Below are positions 9,670 to 18,740 of a stretch of 64,000 nucleotides of DNA, one piece after another. Source of the DNA: Gordonia gummivorans (lineage in GTDB: Bacteria > Actinomycetota > Actinomycetes > Mycobacteriales > Mycobacteriaceae); the NCBI RefSeq assembly GCF_022513585.1, contig NZ_JAKWBF010000025.1, positions 1-64,000 on the forward strand, written 5' to 3'. A program made the position numbers and the translations under genes. The first letter of the stretch is position 1, and every line of letters begins with the position of its first letter. The notes beneath the pieces were generated by a model. It ran no database searches. It was given only the letters and a program-made list of their open reading frames with translations, and was not told the DNA's origin.

Positions 9670-10694
9670 GGGACCTCGATCCTGGGGTCGATCACGGTGT
9701 AGAGCGCGTCCACCACGAGATTCGCGATGACGTAGATGAAGGCGACGAAGACCACGATCCCGCCGACCAGCGGGACGTCGCGCGAGCTCGCCGCCGCCAC
9801 CAGGGTTTGGCCGATACCTGCACGGGCGAAGACGGTCTCGGCGATCACCGCGCCCGACAGCAGCGCACCCATCGCCCAGCCAGACACCGTGACCGCGGGA
9901 AGCACGGAGTGGCGCAGCACATGTCGCGACCGCACGGATAGATCTCCGAGTCCCCGACTGCGAGCCGTCAGCACGAACGGCTGATCCAGCGCGCGGGCGA
10001 ACTCGTCGCGCGCGATCTGTCCGAGGAAGCCGGACAGTGGGATGGCGAGCGTGAGAACGGGTAACACCAAGCCCCACAGACCCGTTCCACTCTCCACCGG
10101 GAACCAGCCCAGATTGATGGCGAACACCACAAGCAGGATGGAGCCGATCCAGTACTGCGGCAGGCCGGCGTTGACGGTCTCGATGAACGATCCCGCGCCT
10201 CCCCAGAATCCCCGACGCCCAGCTGTGAGGGTCGTCAGCACGAGCACGATCAGCCACGCGACGACGAGTGCGCTGAAGGTGAGGACGAGTGTGGGGCCGA
10301 CCTGATCGGCGATGATCGTGGTCACCGACTCCTGCAACTGGTAGGAGGTTCCGAGGTCGCCGTGCAGCAGACCCTGCAGATAGTGCAGGTACTGCTGCCA
10401 GATCGAATCGTCGAATCCGTACTGCGCGTTGATCGGTGCGGTCTCGTCGGGGGTGCGCTCGCGGCTCTGCCCCGACGACAGATTGAGCAGCAGTGTGGCG
10501 CGATCGCCGGGCGCGAGGACCTGAAGGAAGAAGGTGACGGTCGCCGCCGCCCACAGGACGAAGACCCCCGATCCGATTTTGCCCAGCCAGCGCGTGACCG
10601 TCGGCGATGGGCGCCACCGCGCCTCCCCAGTCCTCGTGGTACCGGTGGAAGAGCATGGTGCTTCCTTCTCGATCGTGCTGTCGGACAACGTCAT
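9666..10694 (-). CDS. Peptide-type ABC importer permease (DppB-like)
   Basis: A 342-residue inner-membrane permease with the DppB/OppB architecture: one N-terminal helix (GVFVLWAAATVTFFLQVL), a long extracytoplasmic loop, then five helices. The EAA-type loop appears in LTARSRGLGDLSVRSRHVLRHSVLP, and the C-terminus ends VDALYTVIDPRIEVP as usual for the family. The ATG at 10692-10694 overlaps the stop of the binding-protein gene as ATGA, so 18 upstream in-frame residues are excluded. It is translated between the lipoprotein and the DppC-like subunit, and its stop again overlaps the next start. Confidence 0.92.
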   Translation of the reverse strand: MTLSDSTIEKEAPCSSTGTTRTGEARWRPSPTVTRWLGKIGSGVFVLWAAATVTFFLQVLAPGDRATLLLNLSSGQSRERTPDETAPINAQYGFDDSIWQQYLHYLQGLLHGDLGTSYQLQESVTTIIADQVGPTLVLTFSALVVAWLIVLVLTTLTAGRRGFWGGAGSFIETVNAGLPQYWIGSILLVVFAINLGWFPVESGTGLWGLVLPVLTLAIPLSGFLGQIARDEFARALDQPFVLTARSRGLGDLSVRSRHVLRHSVLPAVTVSGWAMGALLSGAVIAETVFARAGIGQTLVAAASSRDVPLVGGIVVFVAFIYVIANLVVDALYTVIDPRIEVP

Positions 10695-12349
10695 CGCACA
10701 AACCTCGCATCCGCGAACACCGGTCCGCCCTGGGACTTCTCGATCCACACGTCGTGCAGCTTCGGCGCCACCGCGAGCGATGTGGTCTGCGTGTACAGGC
10801 CGATGGCAAGCGCCTGGTCGCCGATGATTCGTTGGGCCTGGCGATACAGTTCCTGCTGCTGGGTGGGGTCGGCCGACGAGTTGGCCTGCTCGATCACCTG
10901 CTGCAGATGCGGATCGTTGTAGAAGGCGTTGTTGTACGGATTCGGGTTGCCCTCCAGGCGTTGTCGCCAGTTGATGTAGAGCAGACCCGGCGTCGGACTA
11001 GTCCAGTAGCCGACGTACGCGTCGTAGGTGTTCGACTTTGCGTACTGCCCGCCGAAGTAGGCGCTCTGCGTCGCGGGCACGAGGGTGAGGTCGAATCCGA
11101 CCTGCCGTGCCTGGTAGGCGATGTCCTGCAGGATCGCCGCGCCCTCGGGCCCGATGATCGCGTCGGCCGCGTAGACCACCCGAGCGGTCAGACGTTCGGT
11201 ACCGCGGGTACGGGTGCCGTCTGCGTCGCGTCCGGTCCAACCGGCCTGGTCCAGTAGCGCATTCGCTCGGGCCGGGTCATACGGGTAGGCGCCGGATTGC
11301 GGGTCGTAGTTCGGCGTGCTCTGGCTGAGCGCGCCGTTGGCGTTGAACGGCACCACGCCCAAAAAGGCTGTCTTGACGGCCCGTTCGCGGTCGGCGGAGA
11401 AAGCGAACGCCTGCCGGACACGCACGTCGTCGAACGGCTTGTTGGCTACGTTGAGCGTGATCGCATTCGGGCGCCCGGGTGTGACGTACTGGCGGGTCTG
11501 GAAGGACCGTGTTGCCGCCGTCCAGTTGATGGCGGGCACGTTGTAGATCACGTCCGACGATCCGCTGGTGAGCGAGCCGTACCGAAGTACCGGGTCTTTC
11601 AGGAACTTCCAGATCACCTTGTCCACGTATGCCGGGCCCTGGTGCCTCGCGTTGGCCGGCGCCGAGTTGTAGTTCGGATTGCGGACAAAGGTGATGCTGC
11701 GGTTGCGATCCCAGCGTTCGATGATGAACGGACCGGATCCCACCGGGGCCGAGCAGTTCGCCTTGGTCCCGCGGGCCAGCGCCTTGGCCGACTGAATCCC
11801 GAAGTAGCCCTGCGTGATCACCGTGAGCAGCGGGCTGTACGGCTGTTTGAGATGCAACCGATAGGTGTACTTGTCGATCGCCTCGTCGGAGGCAAAGTAC
11901 TGCCCGATGTAGGAGACGACCGTACCGTTCGGATTGTCGGGGTTGAGGTAGGAGTTGAAGGTGGTCTTGACCGCCGCGGCGTCGACGTCGGTGCCATCGC
12001 TGAACCGCACACCCGGCTTCAAGTGGAAGGTGTAGGTCCGCCGGTCCGGTGAGATGTCCCAGCTGTTCGCCAACCACGGCACCACGCGCCCGTCGTCGGC
12101 GAGGGAGACCAGGTTGTCGAGGTATTGCCGTGCCAGGTAAGCATTCTGGACCCATCCGCCGTGGATGCACGGCGGCTCCTGCTCGTGGCCGTACTCGATG
12201 GTTCCACCCGTCACGTACTCGCCGGGCGCGGCGGGCACGCCGGTCGATCGGCCGTTGCCGGTTTCGGGCGCGGCGCACGCGGCCAGCAGCGCGCACGCCG
12301 ACAGCGCCACGGCCAGCAGCGCTCGCGAACGGCGCACAGGGTCAAACAC
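10691..12349 (-). CDS. Peptide-type ABC importer substrate-binding lipoprotein
   Basis: A 552-residue SBP_bac_5-family binding protein, anchored outside the membrane. The signal peptide ends in a lipobox (ALLAAC, lipidated Cys at residue 25). The mature protein has family features such as FHLKPGVRFSDGTDVDAAAV, FSADRERAV and LLDQAGW. I choose the GTG at 12347-12349 because GAGGAG lies 6 nt upstream and the signal peptide then has normal length; the longer frame begins in non-coding sequence. It is the first gene of the importer operon and diverges from the monooxygenase gene. The ligand is unknown: peptides, nickel chelates or sulfur compounds are all carried by this family. Confidence 0.9.
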   Translation of the reverse strand: MFDPVRRSRALLAVALSACALLAACAAPETGNGRSTGVPAAPGEYVTGGTIEYGHEQEPPCIHGGWVQNAYLARQYLDNLVSLADDGRVVPWLANSWDISPDRRTYTFHLKPGVRFSDGTDVDAAAVKTTFNSYLNPDNPNGTVVSYIGQYFASDEAIDKYTYRLHLKQPYSPLLTVITQGYFGIQSAKALARGTKANCSAPVGSGPFIIERWDRNRSITFVRNPNYNSAPANARHQGPAYVDKVIWKFLKDPVLRYGSLTSGSSDVIYNVPAINWTAATRSFQTRQYVTPGRPNAITLNVANKPFDDVRVRQAFAFSADRERAVKTAFLGVVPFNANGALSQSTPNYDPQSGAYPYDPARANALLDQAGWTGRDADGTRTRGTERLTARVVYAADAIIGPEGAAILQDIAYQARQVGFDLTLVPATQSAYFGGQYAKSNTYDAYVGYWTSPTPGLLYINWRQRLEGNPNPYNNAFYNDPHLQQVIEQANSSADPTQQQELYRQAQRIIGDQALAIGLYTQTTSLAVAPKLHDVWIEKSQGGPVFADARFVR

Positions 12350-12520
12350 AGAAAACTCCTCGGTGAATGGAATTTGGGGGGACGGAAATGGCCGGCCACG
12401 CATGGCACAGCCCGACTGGGGACACAGGCTATGCGGGCACACGCCACCCGGCACCGCTTGCTGTCATGGTGATCTGAAGTCGACAGGGGCTAGCAGGGGA
12501 TGCGTAGTCTCGCGGCCATG

Positions 12521-13906
12521 TCTGATGCCAAACCGTTGAATTTCGCTGCCTTCGTGATGAATACGACGTCCCACATCCTGCACGGGGCGTGGCGGGCGCC
12601 GGAGGCACGACAGACCGATTTCAACTCGCTCACCCATTGGATCGAGCTGGCGAAAACCCTTGAGCAGGCGCGTTTCGACTTCATCTTCTTCGCCGACGTC
12701 GTCGGCCTATACGACGACTACCAGGGCGACTGGAAGAAGTTCGTCGACTCCGGCCTACAGATCCCCAGCAACGATCCGCTGGTCCTCGCGTCGGCCCTGG
12801 CGTCGCACACCGAACACCTCGGTATCGCGATCACGAGTTCGATTCTGCAGGAACATCCTTTCGACTTCGCCCGCAAGATCTCGACGCTCGACCACGCCAC
12901 CGGCGGTCGGGTTGCCTGGAACATCGTGACGAGTCTGTCGAGCAATGCGTGGCGCAACTTCGGCTGCGACGCCATCACCGCGCACGACGACCGATACGCG
13001 TGGGCCGAGGAGTACGTCGACGTCGTCTACAAACTGTGGGAGGGGTCGTGGGACGACGGCGCGCTCATCCAGGACAAGGAATCGGGTATCCACGCCGACT
13101 TCGACCGCGTCCACAAGATCCACCACGTCGGAGCGCACTACCGGGTGGAGGGTCCGCACCTTGTGGCGCCGTCGCCGCAGCGCACGCCGGTCCTGTTCCA
13201 GGCCGGGTCCTCCCCTACCGGACGGCGCTTCGCCGCGCGCAACGCCGAGGCGCAGTTCATCGTGTCCCCCAATCCTGCTGCCGCGCAGGCGCTCACCGCC
13301 GATACCCGCCGGCTCGCTGCCGAAGCCGGCCGCGATCCGTCGGATATCCAGTTCTTCCAGGGTCTTTCGTTCGTCATCGGCAGCACCGAAGAGGAGGCGA
13401 AGCGCAAGGCGCGCGAACTCGACGACTACATCGATCCGAGCACCATCATCGCCCACTCGGCCGGCGGGCTCGGCTTCGATCTCGGGTTCTACGACCTCGA
13501 CACCCCCATCGGCGAGATCAAGACGCAAGGCACGCAGAGCACCTTGCTGTGGCTGCGCGAGGCAGTGCCCGATCGCGAGCCCACGGTCCGCGACCTCGCC
13601 GAACTCCGCAGCCGTAGCGGCCGCGTGGTCGGGACACCGGAGCAGATCGCCGACCGCCTCGAACAGTGGCGCGACGCCGGCGTGGACGGCATCAACGTCA
13701 TCAACGCCACCATCCCCGATAGCTACGTCGATTTCGCCGAGCACGTGTTGCCGGTCCTGCGCGACCGCGGGCTCGCCAAGCGCGATTACGAGCCGGGCAC
13801 TGCCCGCTTCAAGCTCTCCGGGCGCGACCGCCTCCCGGAGTCACACCCCGCGGCACAGTACCGCGGCGCATTCGCCGAGGTGGCCGCGGCGCACGCCGCT
13901 CCCTGA
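12521..13906 (+). CDS. NtaA/SnaA/DszA-family flavin-dependent monooxygenase
   Basis: A 461-residue luciferase-like monooxygenase that uses reduced FMN from a partner reductase to oxidise an organic substrate. Family marks are LNFAAFVMNTTSHILHGAW at the N-terminus, FIFFADVVGLYDDY, the GGRVAWNIVTS strand and VLFQAGSSPTGRRFAARNAEAQFI. The length is normal for NtaA/DszA. The start is uncertain: ATG 12521 gives the usual family N-terminus, while ATG 12500 would add seven residues, and neither has a well-spaced ribosome site. It diverges from the importer operon, so an importer-plus-oxygenase scavenging module is a fair guess. No flavin reductase lies beside it. Confidence 0.9.
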   Translation, partial: SDAKPLNFAAFVMNTTSHILHGAWRAPEARQTDFNSLTHWIELAKTLEQARFDFIFFADVVGLYDDYQGDWKKFVDSGLQIPSNDPLVLASALASHTEHLGIAITSSILQEHPFDFARKISTLDHATGGRVAWNIVTSLSSNAWRNFGCDAITAHDDRYAWAEEYVDVVYKLWEGSWDDGALIQDKESGIHADFDRVHKIHHVGAHYRVEGPHLVAPSPQRTPVLFQAGSSPTGRRFAARNAEAQFIVSPNPAAAQALTADTRRLAAEAGRDPSDIQFFQGLSFVIGSTEEEAKRKARELDDYIDPSTIIAHSAGGLGFDLGFYDLDTPIGEIKTQGTQSTLLWLREAVPDREPTVRDLAELRSRSGRVVGTPEQIADRLEQWRDAGVDGINVINATIPDSYVDFAEHVLPVLRDRGLAKRDYEPGTARFKLSGRDRLPESHPAAQYRGAFAEVAAAHAAP

Positions 13907-13947
13907 GATCGCCGCCCTCAGCCAGGGGCGGGTCAACCGAATCCCCG

Positions 13948-13965
13948 ACCAAGCGATTGCTTGGT
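13948..13965. promoter_or_regulatory. 18-bp palindrome upstream of a DUF3556 gene
   Basis: ACCAAGC-GATT-GCTTGGT is a perfect 7-bp inverted repeat with a 4-nt centre, 18 nt upstream of the GTG start at 13983. It resembles TetR-family operators of lipid-metabolism genes in actinobacteria, but the half-site spacing (six bases between CAAG and CTTG) differs from the KstR2 motif. The regulator is unknown. Confidence 0.45.
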
Positions 13966-13982
13966 TTGTTAGGTTCACTCGG

Positions 13983-15710
13983 GTGGGATTCCTGAAGCAG
14001 AACACTCCGGAGATCGACTTCCCGACGTGGAGCCAGGGGACGCGGGCGGAGAAGATCCGACCGATGGCCCGGCATTGGGCGGAGGTCGGCTTCGGCACGC
14101 CGGTGGCGCTGCACCTGTTCTACGTCGGAAAGATCGTCGCGTACATCGTCGTGGGGTGGCTGATCGTGATCAGCACGCCGGGCATCGACGGCATCTTCGA
14201 CGTCACCGCTTGGTACAACGAGCCAATCGTCTTCCAGAAGGTCGTGCTGTACACGATGCTCTTCGAGGTCGTCGGCCTCGGCTGCGGGTTCGGCCCGCTC
14301 AACAACCGCTTCTTCCCGCCACTCGGTTCGATCCTCTACTGGTTGCGGCGCAAGACCATCCGGCAACCACCGTGGCCACACATCCCGCTCACCTCCGGCG
14401 ACACCCGGCAACCGTTCGACGTGGTGGTCTATGGCGCCCTCCTGGTGATGATCGTGATCGCGCTGTTCAGTCCGGGAACAGGCGCAATCCCCGACCTCGA
14501 CTCATCCGTCGGGCTACTGCCGGTATGGCAGATCTGGACGATCGTGGCGTTGCTGGCCGTGATCGGACTACGGGACAAGACCGTGTTCCTGGCTGCACGC
14601 GGTGAGGTCTACGGCGCGTTCTGTGTGACCTTCCTGTTCGCCGGTGTCGACATGATCATCGGTGCCAAGCTCGTCTTCCTCGTCATCTGGGTTGGTGCCG
14701 CGACGTCGAAACTGAACAAGCATTTCCCGTTCGTTATCGCGACGATGATGTCCAACAATCCGATCATGCGATCGCCGGCGATCAAGCGAAAGTTCTTCGA
14801 AGACTTCCCCGATGACCTACGACCGGGGCGTCGGGCGCGCTGGATCGCCCACTTCTCTACCGCCATCGAGGGTCTCGTCCCGATCGTGCTGTTCTTCTCC
14901 CACGGCGGCTGGGTCACTGCCGTCGCCGCATGCATCATGCTGATCTTCCACTTCGGCATCCTGTCGGCCATCCCGATGGGTGTCCCGCTCGAGTGGAACG
15001 TCTTCATGATGTTCGGGGTCGTGACCATCTTTGTCGGTCACGCCGACATCGGGCTCGACGATCTCACCTCGCCGTGGCCGATACTGCTCTTCGCCGCGTG
15101 CGCGGGCACCGTCATCGTGGGAAATCTGTTCCCCCGCAAGGTGTCCTTCCTGCCCGGCATGCGCTACTACGCGGGCAACTGGGACACCGGACTGTGGTGC
15201 ATCAAACCGTCGGCGTCGGCGAAGATCGAGAGCGGGATCGTCGCGATCGCGTCGATGCCGGCCGCCCAGCTCGAACGCTTCTACGGCAGTCCCGAAGCCG
15301 CGCAGATCCCGCTGTACATGGGATATGCGTTCCGCGCCTTCAACAGTCATGGGCGCGCGCTGTTCACGCTCGCGCATCGAGCGATGTCCCCCGCCGACGA
15401 GACGGGATACGTTCTCACCGATGGTGAGCGGATTTGCAGCACGGCGATGGGCTGGAACTTCGGCGACGGTCATCTCTCCAACGAGCAGCTCATCGAATCA
15501 TTGCAACGCCGTTGTCATTTCGAACCGGGTGAGGTTCGGATCGTCCTGCTCGACGCGCAACCGATTCACCGACAGACGCAGGAGTACCGCCTCGTCGACG
15601 CCGCGACCGGCGAGTTCGAGCGCGGATATGTGAAGGTGGCAGATCTCGTCACCCGTCAGCCGTGGGACGACGAGGTGCCGGTCACGGTCACCTGGAGGCA
15701 GGGTCACTGA
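13983..15710 (+). CDS. DUF3556 multi-pass membrane protein, copy A
   Basis: A 575-residue polytopic membrane protein of the actinobacterial DUF3556 family, function unknown. The N-terminal signature TRAEKIRPMARHWAEVGFGT precedes roughly ten membrane segments. The soluble C-terminal part contains HFEPGEVRIVLLDAQPIHRQTQEYRLVDAATG. I use the GTG at 13983 because the family begins with a short GFL-x-P stretch (here VGFLKQNTPEIDFPTW); no strong ribosome site is visible. A clear paralogue lies at 18737-20587 on the other strand with matching motifs, for example EYGFGTPKMVHL for EVGFGTPVALHL, and LRDKVIFIAARSE for LRDKTVFLAARGE. A 7-bp-arm palindrome just upstream suggests repressor control. Confidence 0.82.
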   Translation: MGFLKQNTPEIDFPTWSQGTRAEKIRPMARHWAEVGFGTPVALHLFYVGKIVAYIVVGWLIVISTPGIDGIFDVTAWYNEPIVFQKVVLYTMLFEVVGLGCGFGPLNNRFFPPLGSILYWLRRKTIRQPPWPHIPLTSGDTRQPFDVVVYGALLVMIVIALFSPGTGAIPDLDSSVGLLPVWQIWTIVALLAVIGLRDKTVFLAARGEVYGAFCVTFLFAGVDMIIGAKLVFLVIWVGAATSKLNKHFPFVIATMMSNNPIMRSPAIKRKFFEDFPDDLRPGRRARWIAHFSTAIEGLVPIVLFFSHGGWVTAVAACIMLIFHFGILSAIPMGVPLEWNVFMMFGVVTIFVGHADIGLDDLTSPWPILLFAACAGTVIVGNLFPRKVSFLPGMRYYAGNWDTGLWCIKPSASAKIESGIVAIASMPAAQLERFYGSPEAAQIPLYMGYAFRAFNSHGRALFTLAHRAMSPADETGYVLTDGERICSTAMGWNFGDGHLSNEQLIESLQRRCHFEPGEVRIVLLDAQPIHRQTQEYRLVDAATGEFERGYVKVADLVTRQPWDDEVPVTVTWRQGH

Positions 15711-15769
15711 GCTGGGAAGACCGTGGCCTCGTCGCAGAAACCGCACTTGTTGCCAGGAACCTCAGTTGC

Positions 15770-15805
15770 GGTCAGAAACCGCTGATGCGCCTCGGGTTTC
15801 TGACC
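15770..15805. terminator. Hairpin between convergent genes (probable bidirectional terminator)
   Basis: Perfect 11-bp arms GGTCAGAAACC (15770-15780) and GGTTTCTGACC (15795-15805) with a 14-nt loop, between the ends of the DUF3556 gene (15710) and the PucR gene (16019). Two further copies of the core, CAGAAACCGC at 15735-15744 and its inverse GCGGTTTCTG at 15812-15821, flank it, so several alternative stems can form. No T-run follows. Confidence 0.6.
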
Positions 15806-15887
15806 AGACACGCGGTTTCTGGGTTCGCGACACGCTGACGCGCACTCGGACGAGGATGTTCGTCCGGCCTTGGTCCGCAACGAAAAG

Positions 15888-16006
15888 TAGGGGAAGAAGT
15901 TCTTCCCCTACTCTTGGAGCTTAGGGGAGGAAGTTCTTCCCCTAGATTCTTCGGCAACGACGGAAGCGTACTTGCCCAGTTCAGAGGGTTGGTCACCGAA
16001 CTCTTC
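15888..16006. repeat. Dispersed palindromic repeat, copy 2 (double palindrome)
   Basis: Holds two palindromes in tandem. The first (15888-15910) has 11-bp arms TAGGGGAAGAA and TTCTTCCCCTA around a central G. The second (15922-15944) has arms TAGGGGAGGAA and TTCTTCCCCTA. They are joined by CTCTTGGAG, which also occurs at the window start. The 3' part, ending GGTCACCGAACTCTTCGA at 16006, matches the end of copy 1. As with copy 1, it sits directly downstream of a minus-strand gene, here 12 nt from the PucR stop. No open frame lies inside. Confidence 0.65.
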
Positions 16007-16018
16007 GACGGATTCAGG

Positions 16019-17314
16019 CTAAGCCAGCACGGCCGGACCGAGGAATTCGCACACGAGCAGCGCAACCGCGAGATCGAGTCGATCACGGCCGGAAGGGATC
16101 TCCGCAAGAGCCTTTCCGATGCGGTACTTGACGGTGTTGCGGTGCAAGTTCAGCTGCTCGGCAGTGTGCAGGTGACTTTCCTTGGTGGCCAGGAACACCG
16201 ACAGTGTCTCGCGCAGCATCGCCGCATTCGGGGAGTCGTCCGAAAGGCTTCCCAGGACTTCACGCACCCAGGCACGGGTGGTCTCGAGATCCTGGGCGAG
16301 CATCGACACCACCGCAACCCCTCGGTCCCCGAAGCCCACCACCGGAGTCGACACACCGGGCAACGTCGCGATGGCGTAGGCGGCGCGAGCCTGCTCGTGG
16401 CTGCGACGAAATCCGCGAATGTCACCGGCGGGCAGTCCGATTGCGATTCGCGTCGCCGCCGGTACGCGAACTCTCTGCATGACCTCCGCGGCGTCGACGC
16501 TGCGCGCCCGGCTGCCGAGCGGCACCCACATCCAGATCGTCGATCGGTCGACCGCGGTGATGACCGGCGGGCCCTCCGGTAGGAGCCGGCTCGCCATGTC
16601 GCGGGCGGTGCGATCCAGCTGCCGCAGGTCTGTCGCCTTGTCGTCGGGTGTCCACAGGATCACCGCAAGATGATTCTGCGCCAGGCGATACCCGGTCTCC
16701 CGCTCGAAGGAGCGCTCGTCGGGATCGGCAGAGTCCAGCAGCTGATGGATGGTCGAGGACAACACATTTCCCTCGGTGCCGAACCATCGTCGTCGTTCGT
16801 CTTCATATGCCTGGAAGACGTAGAGGGTGATCCAGTCGATGTAGCCGAAGATCACGTCCGAAACGTGTCGGGTCACCGCCATCGCCATGTCAGCGTCGAG
16901 CGACAACTCCTCGATCATGCGGTAGCACAACCGCATGACGCTGTTCTGTCCGAGGTGATATGCGCGCACCAACGAGTTCGACGGTACGTCGCGCTGGGCG
17001 AGACGCATGGCGTATTCCACTGCCGCCGTGGTGGGTTGCAGGTGTCCCACCGGAATGTCGTTGGCAAGCACATGGATGATCGTGGAGACATTTCCGTGCA
17101 CGCTGGCGCCGAGCATCTCAACCAGCTTGGGATCGGTATCGAGCTGATCGATCTCCCGGGCCATCATCGCCGAGAGATCGGCAACGAGCTCGGGCTCGTT
17201 CTCCCGCAGTTGCTTTGCGATGATCGCCACTTGCTCGAGGACGTCGGCATTCGCGCTCATCGGCACTTCGGCAAGACGGTCGCGGGCCTGCTGCCCCGCA
17301 TTCGAGCCACTCAT
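16019..17314 (-). CDS. PucR/CdaR-family transcriptional regulator
   Basis: A 431-residue regulator. The C-terminal PucR-type helix-turn-helix is visible as HTAEQLNLHRNTVKYRIGKA (about residues 390-410). It is preceded by a GGDEF-like CdaR domain (about 170-330) and a helical N-terminal sensor part. I start at ATG 17314 (MSGSNAGQQ); the much longer open frame upstream is a shadow of the oxidoreductase gene. It lies 13 nt downstream of that gene and so is probably its operon partner, which suggests it controls this cluster (two DUF3556 genes, oxidoreductase, ligase). PucR proteins usually sense a small-molecule substrate of the adjacent pathway; the ligand is unknown here. Confidence 0.85.
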   Translation of the reverse strand: MSGSNAGQQARDRLAEVPMSANADVLEQVAIIAKQLRENEPELVADLSAMMAREIDQLDTDPKLVEMLGASVHGNVSTIIHVLANDIPVGHLQPTTAAVEYAMRLAQRDVPSNSLVRAYHLGQNSVMRLCYRMIEELSLDADMAMAVTRHVSDVIFGYIDWITLYVFQAYEDERRRWFGTEGNVLSSTIHQLLDSADPDERSFERETGYRLAQNHLAVILWTPDDKATDLRQLDRTARDMASRLLPEGPPVITAVDRSTIWMWVPLGSRARSVDAAEVMQRVRVPAATRIAIGLPAGDIRGFRRSHEQARAAYAIATLPGVSTPVVGFGDRGVAVVSMLAQDLETTRAWVREVLGSLSDDSPNAAMLRETLSVFLATKESHLHTAEQLNLHRNTVKYRIGKALAEIPSGRDRLDLAVALLVCEFLGPAVLA

Positions 17315-17327
17315 CGATCCCGCCCCG

Positions 17328-18740
17328 TCATCGCAGTCGGCGCAGTCCCGACAGCGCCGCCAAGTGCCCGCACAGGCCGTGCACACCGGCGCCGGGCGGG
17401 GTTGCCTGTGAGCAGATGTAGACGCCGTCGACACCGATGGCGTACGGATCGAGGGCGGCACGCGGACGGAACAGCAGTTGTAACCCGTCGTTCGCTCCGC
17501 CGATGATGTCGCCGCCCGCGAAATTGGCGTTATACGAATGCATCTGCGCGGTAGTGGTGCTGTGAGTGGCGACGATCCGATCACGAAAGCCCGGGGCAAA
17601 CCGCTCGATCTGGCCGACGATCGCTTCGGTGGCGTCGCCGTCATAGCCATTGGGTACATGCGCATAGGCGTAGATCGGATTGATGGAGCCGTTGCTGCGC
17701 GTCGGGTCCGCGACGTATTGCTGGCCGAGCAGCACGAAGGGCCTCTCGACCATGACGCCCTGCGCCCGCTGGGTCTCCGTGTGGCGCACCTCGTCGAAGT
17801 CGCCGCCGAGATGTACAGTCCCGGCGCGGACGAGATCGGGGCAGGTCCAAGGGATGTCGCCGTCGATGGCGAAGTCGACCTTGAAGGCCGACGACCCGGT
17901 CCGATACTTGCTGTAGGCGCGTCGTACCCGGGCCGGCATCTGATCGCCGTAGATCGAAAGAACCTGTGCTGGTGACAAATCCAGGAGCACGAGGTCGGCC
18001 GGTGGAATGTCGGCGCGAGCACTGACCCGCACACCGGTCTCGATCTTGCCGCCTTCGTCGCGCAGCGCAAACGCCGCTGCAGCGGTGATCGCGCCCGATC
18101 CGCCTTCGGCGACCGGCCAGCCGAAGCGATGTCCGCTCGCCGCGATCATCAGGCCCAGCGACGCGGTCAGCGGTCGGTCGAGACGGGTGTAGACGTGCGC
18201 GGCGATGCCCCCGTACAGCGCCCGCGCCGTCTCCGTGCGGAACCAGCGTGCCGCCACGGTCGCCGGCAACAGGGCACGCGGGCCGAATGCGGCGAGACGG
18301 AGAGGATGGTGCGGCACGTTGACGATGGGCCGCAGCAGATCCTCGCCGAGGGCGTCGAAGTTGCGTGCGAGGTCCCCGAACATCAACTCCCATCGGCGTC
18401 CGTCGTCGCCGAGGCCGGCAGCGGTGGCCTCGATCGACCGGTACAGCAGACCTGCCTCGCCCGTGTCGAGCGGATGTCCACAGTCGATCTCTGGCCACCG
18501 CCACGTCAGGCCGTGACGATCGAGTCCCACCTCGGCCCAGAACGGCGAGCCGACACCCAACGGATGGAAGGCCGAGCAGTGGTCGTGGATGACCCCGGGC
18601 ACCGTCAGCTCACCCGAACGCGCACCGCCGCCGATCTCGTCGGATGCCTCGAGCAGCGTCACTTCCACGCCCGCACGGGCGAGCGTGAGCGCGGCGGCGA
18701 GCCCGTTGGGCCCGCCGCCGACCACCACAGCAGTGGTCAC
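17328..18740 (-). CDS. FAD-dependent oxidoreductase, phytoene-desaturase-like
   Basis: A 470-residue flavoprotein of the amine oxidase/carotenoid desaturase group. The N-terminal FAD-binding Rossmann motif is VVVGGGPNGLAAALTLARAG (residues 5-24), followed by the acidic ribose-binding residue in LLEAS. The C-terminus has the second FAD stretch VDGVYICSQATPPGAGVHGLCGHLAA. These proteins desaturate or isomerise hydrophobic polyenes or related lipids; the actual substrate is unknown. Its ATG overlaps the stop of the upstream DUF3556 gene (ATGA) and it ends 13 nt before the PucR gene, so the three form one transcription unit. Confidence 0.87.
   Translation of the reverse strand: MTTAVVVGGGPNGLAAALTLARAGVEVTLLEASDEIGGGARSGELTVPGVIHDHCSAFHPLGVGSPFWAEVGLDRHGLTWRWPEIDCGHPLDTGEAGLLYRSIEATAAGLGDDGRRWELMFGDLARNFDALGEDLLRPIVNVPHHPLRLAAFGPRALLPATVAARWFRTETARALYGGIAAHVYTRLDRPLTASLGLMIAASGHRFGWPVAEGGSGAITAAAAFALRDEGGKIETGVRVSARADIPPADLVLLDLSPAQVLSIYGDQMPARVRRAYSKYRTGSSAFKVDFAIDGDIPWTCPDLVRAGTVHLGGDFDEVRHTETQRAQGVMVERPFVLLGQQYVADPTRSNGSINPIYAYAHVPNGYDGDATEAIVGQIERFAPGFRDRIVATHSTTTAQMHSYNANFAGGDIIGGANDGLQLLFRPRAALDPYAIGVDGVYICSQATPPGAGVHGLCGHLAALSGLRRLR

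Noticed and set aside
12945-13982. The 5' extension of the DUF3556 copy A frame
   Set aside because: It overlaps the monooxygenase gene in another frame and is low-complexity Ser/Arg/Thr sequence; the real start is taken at 13983.
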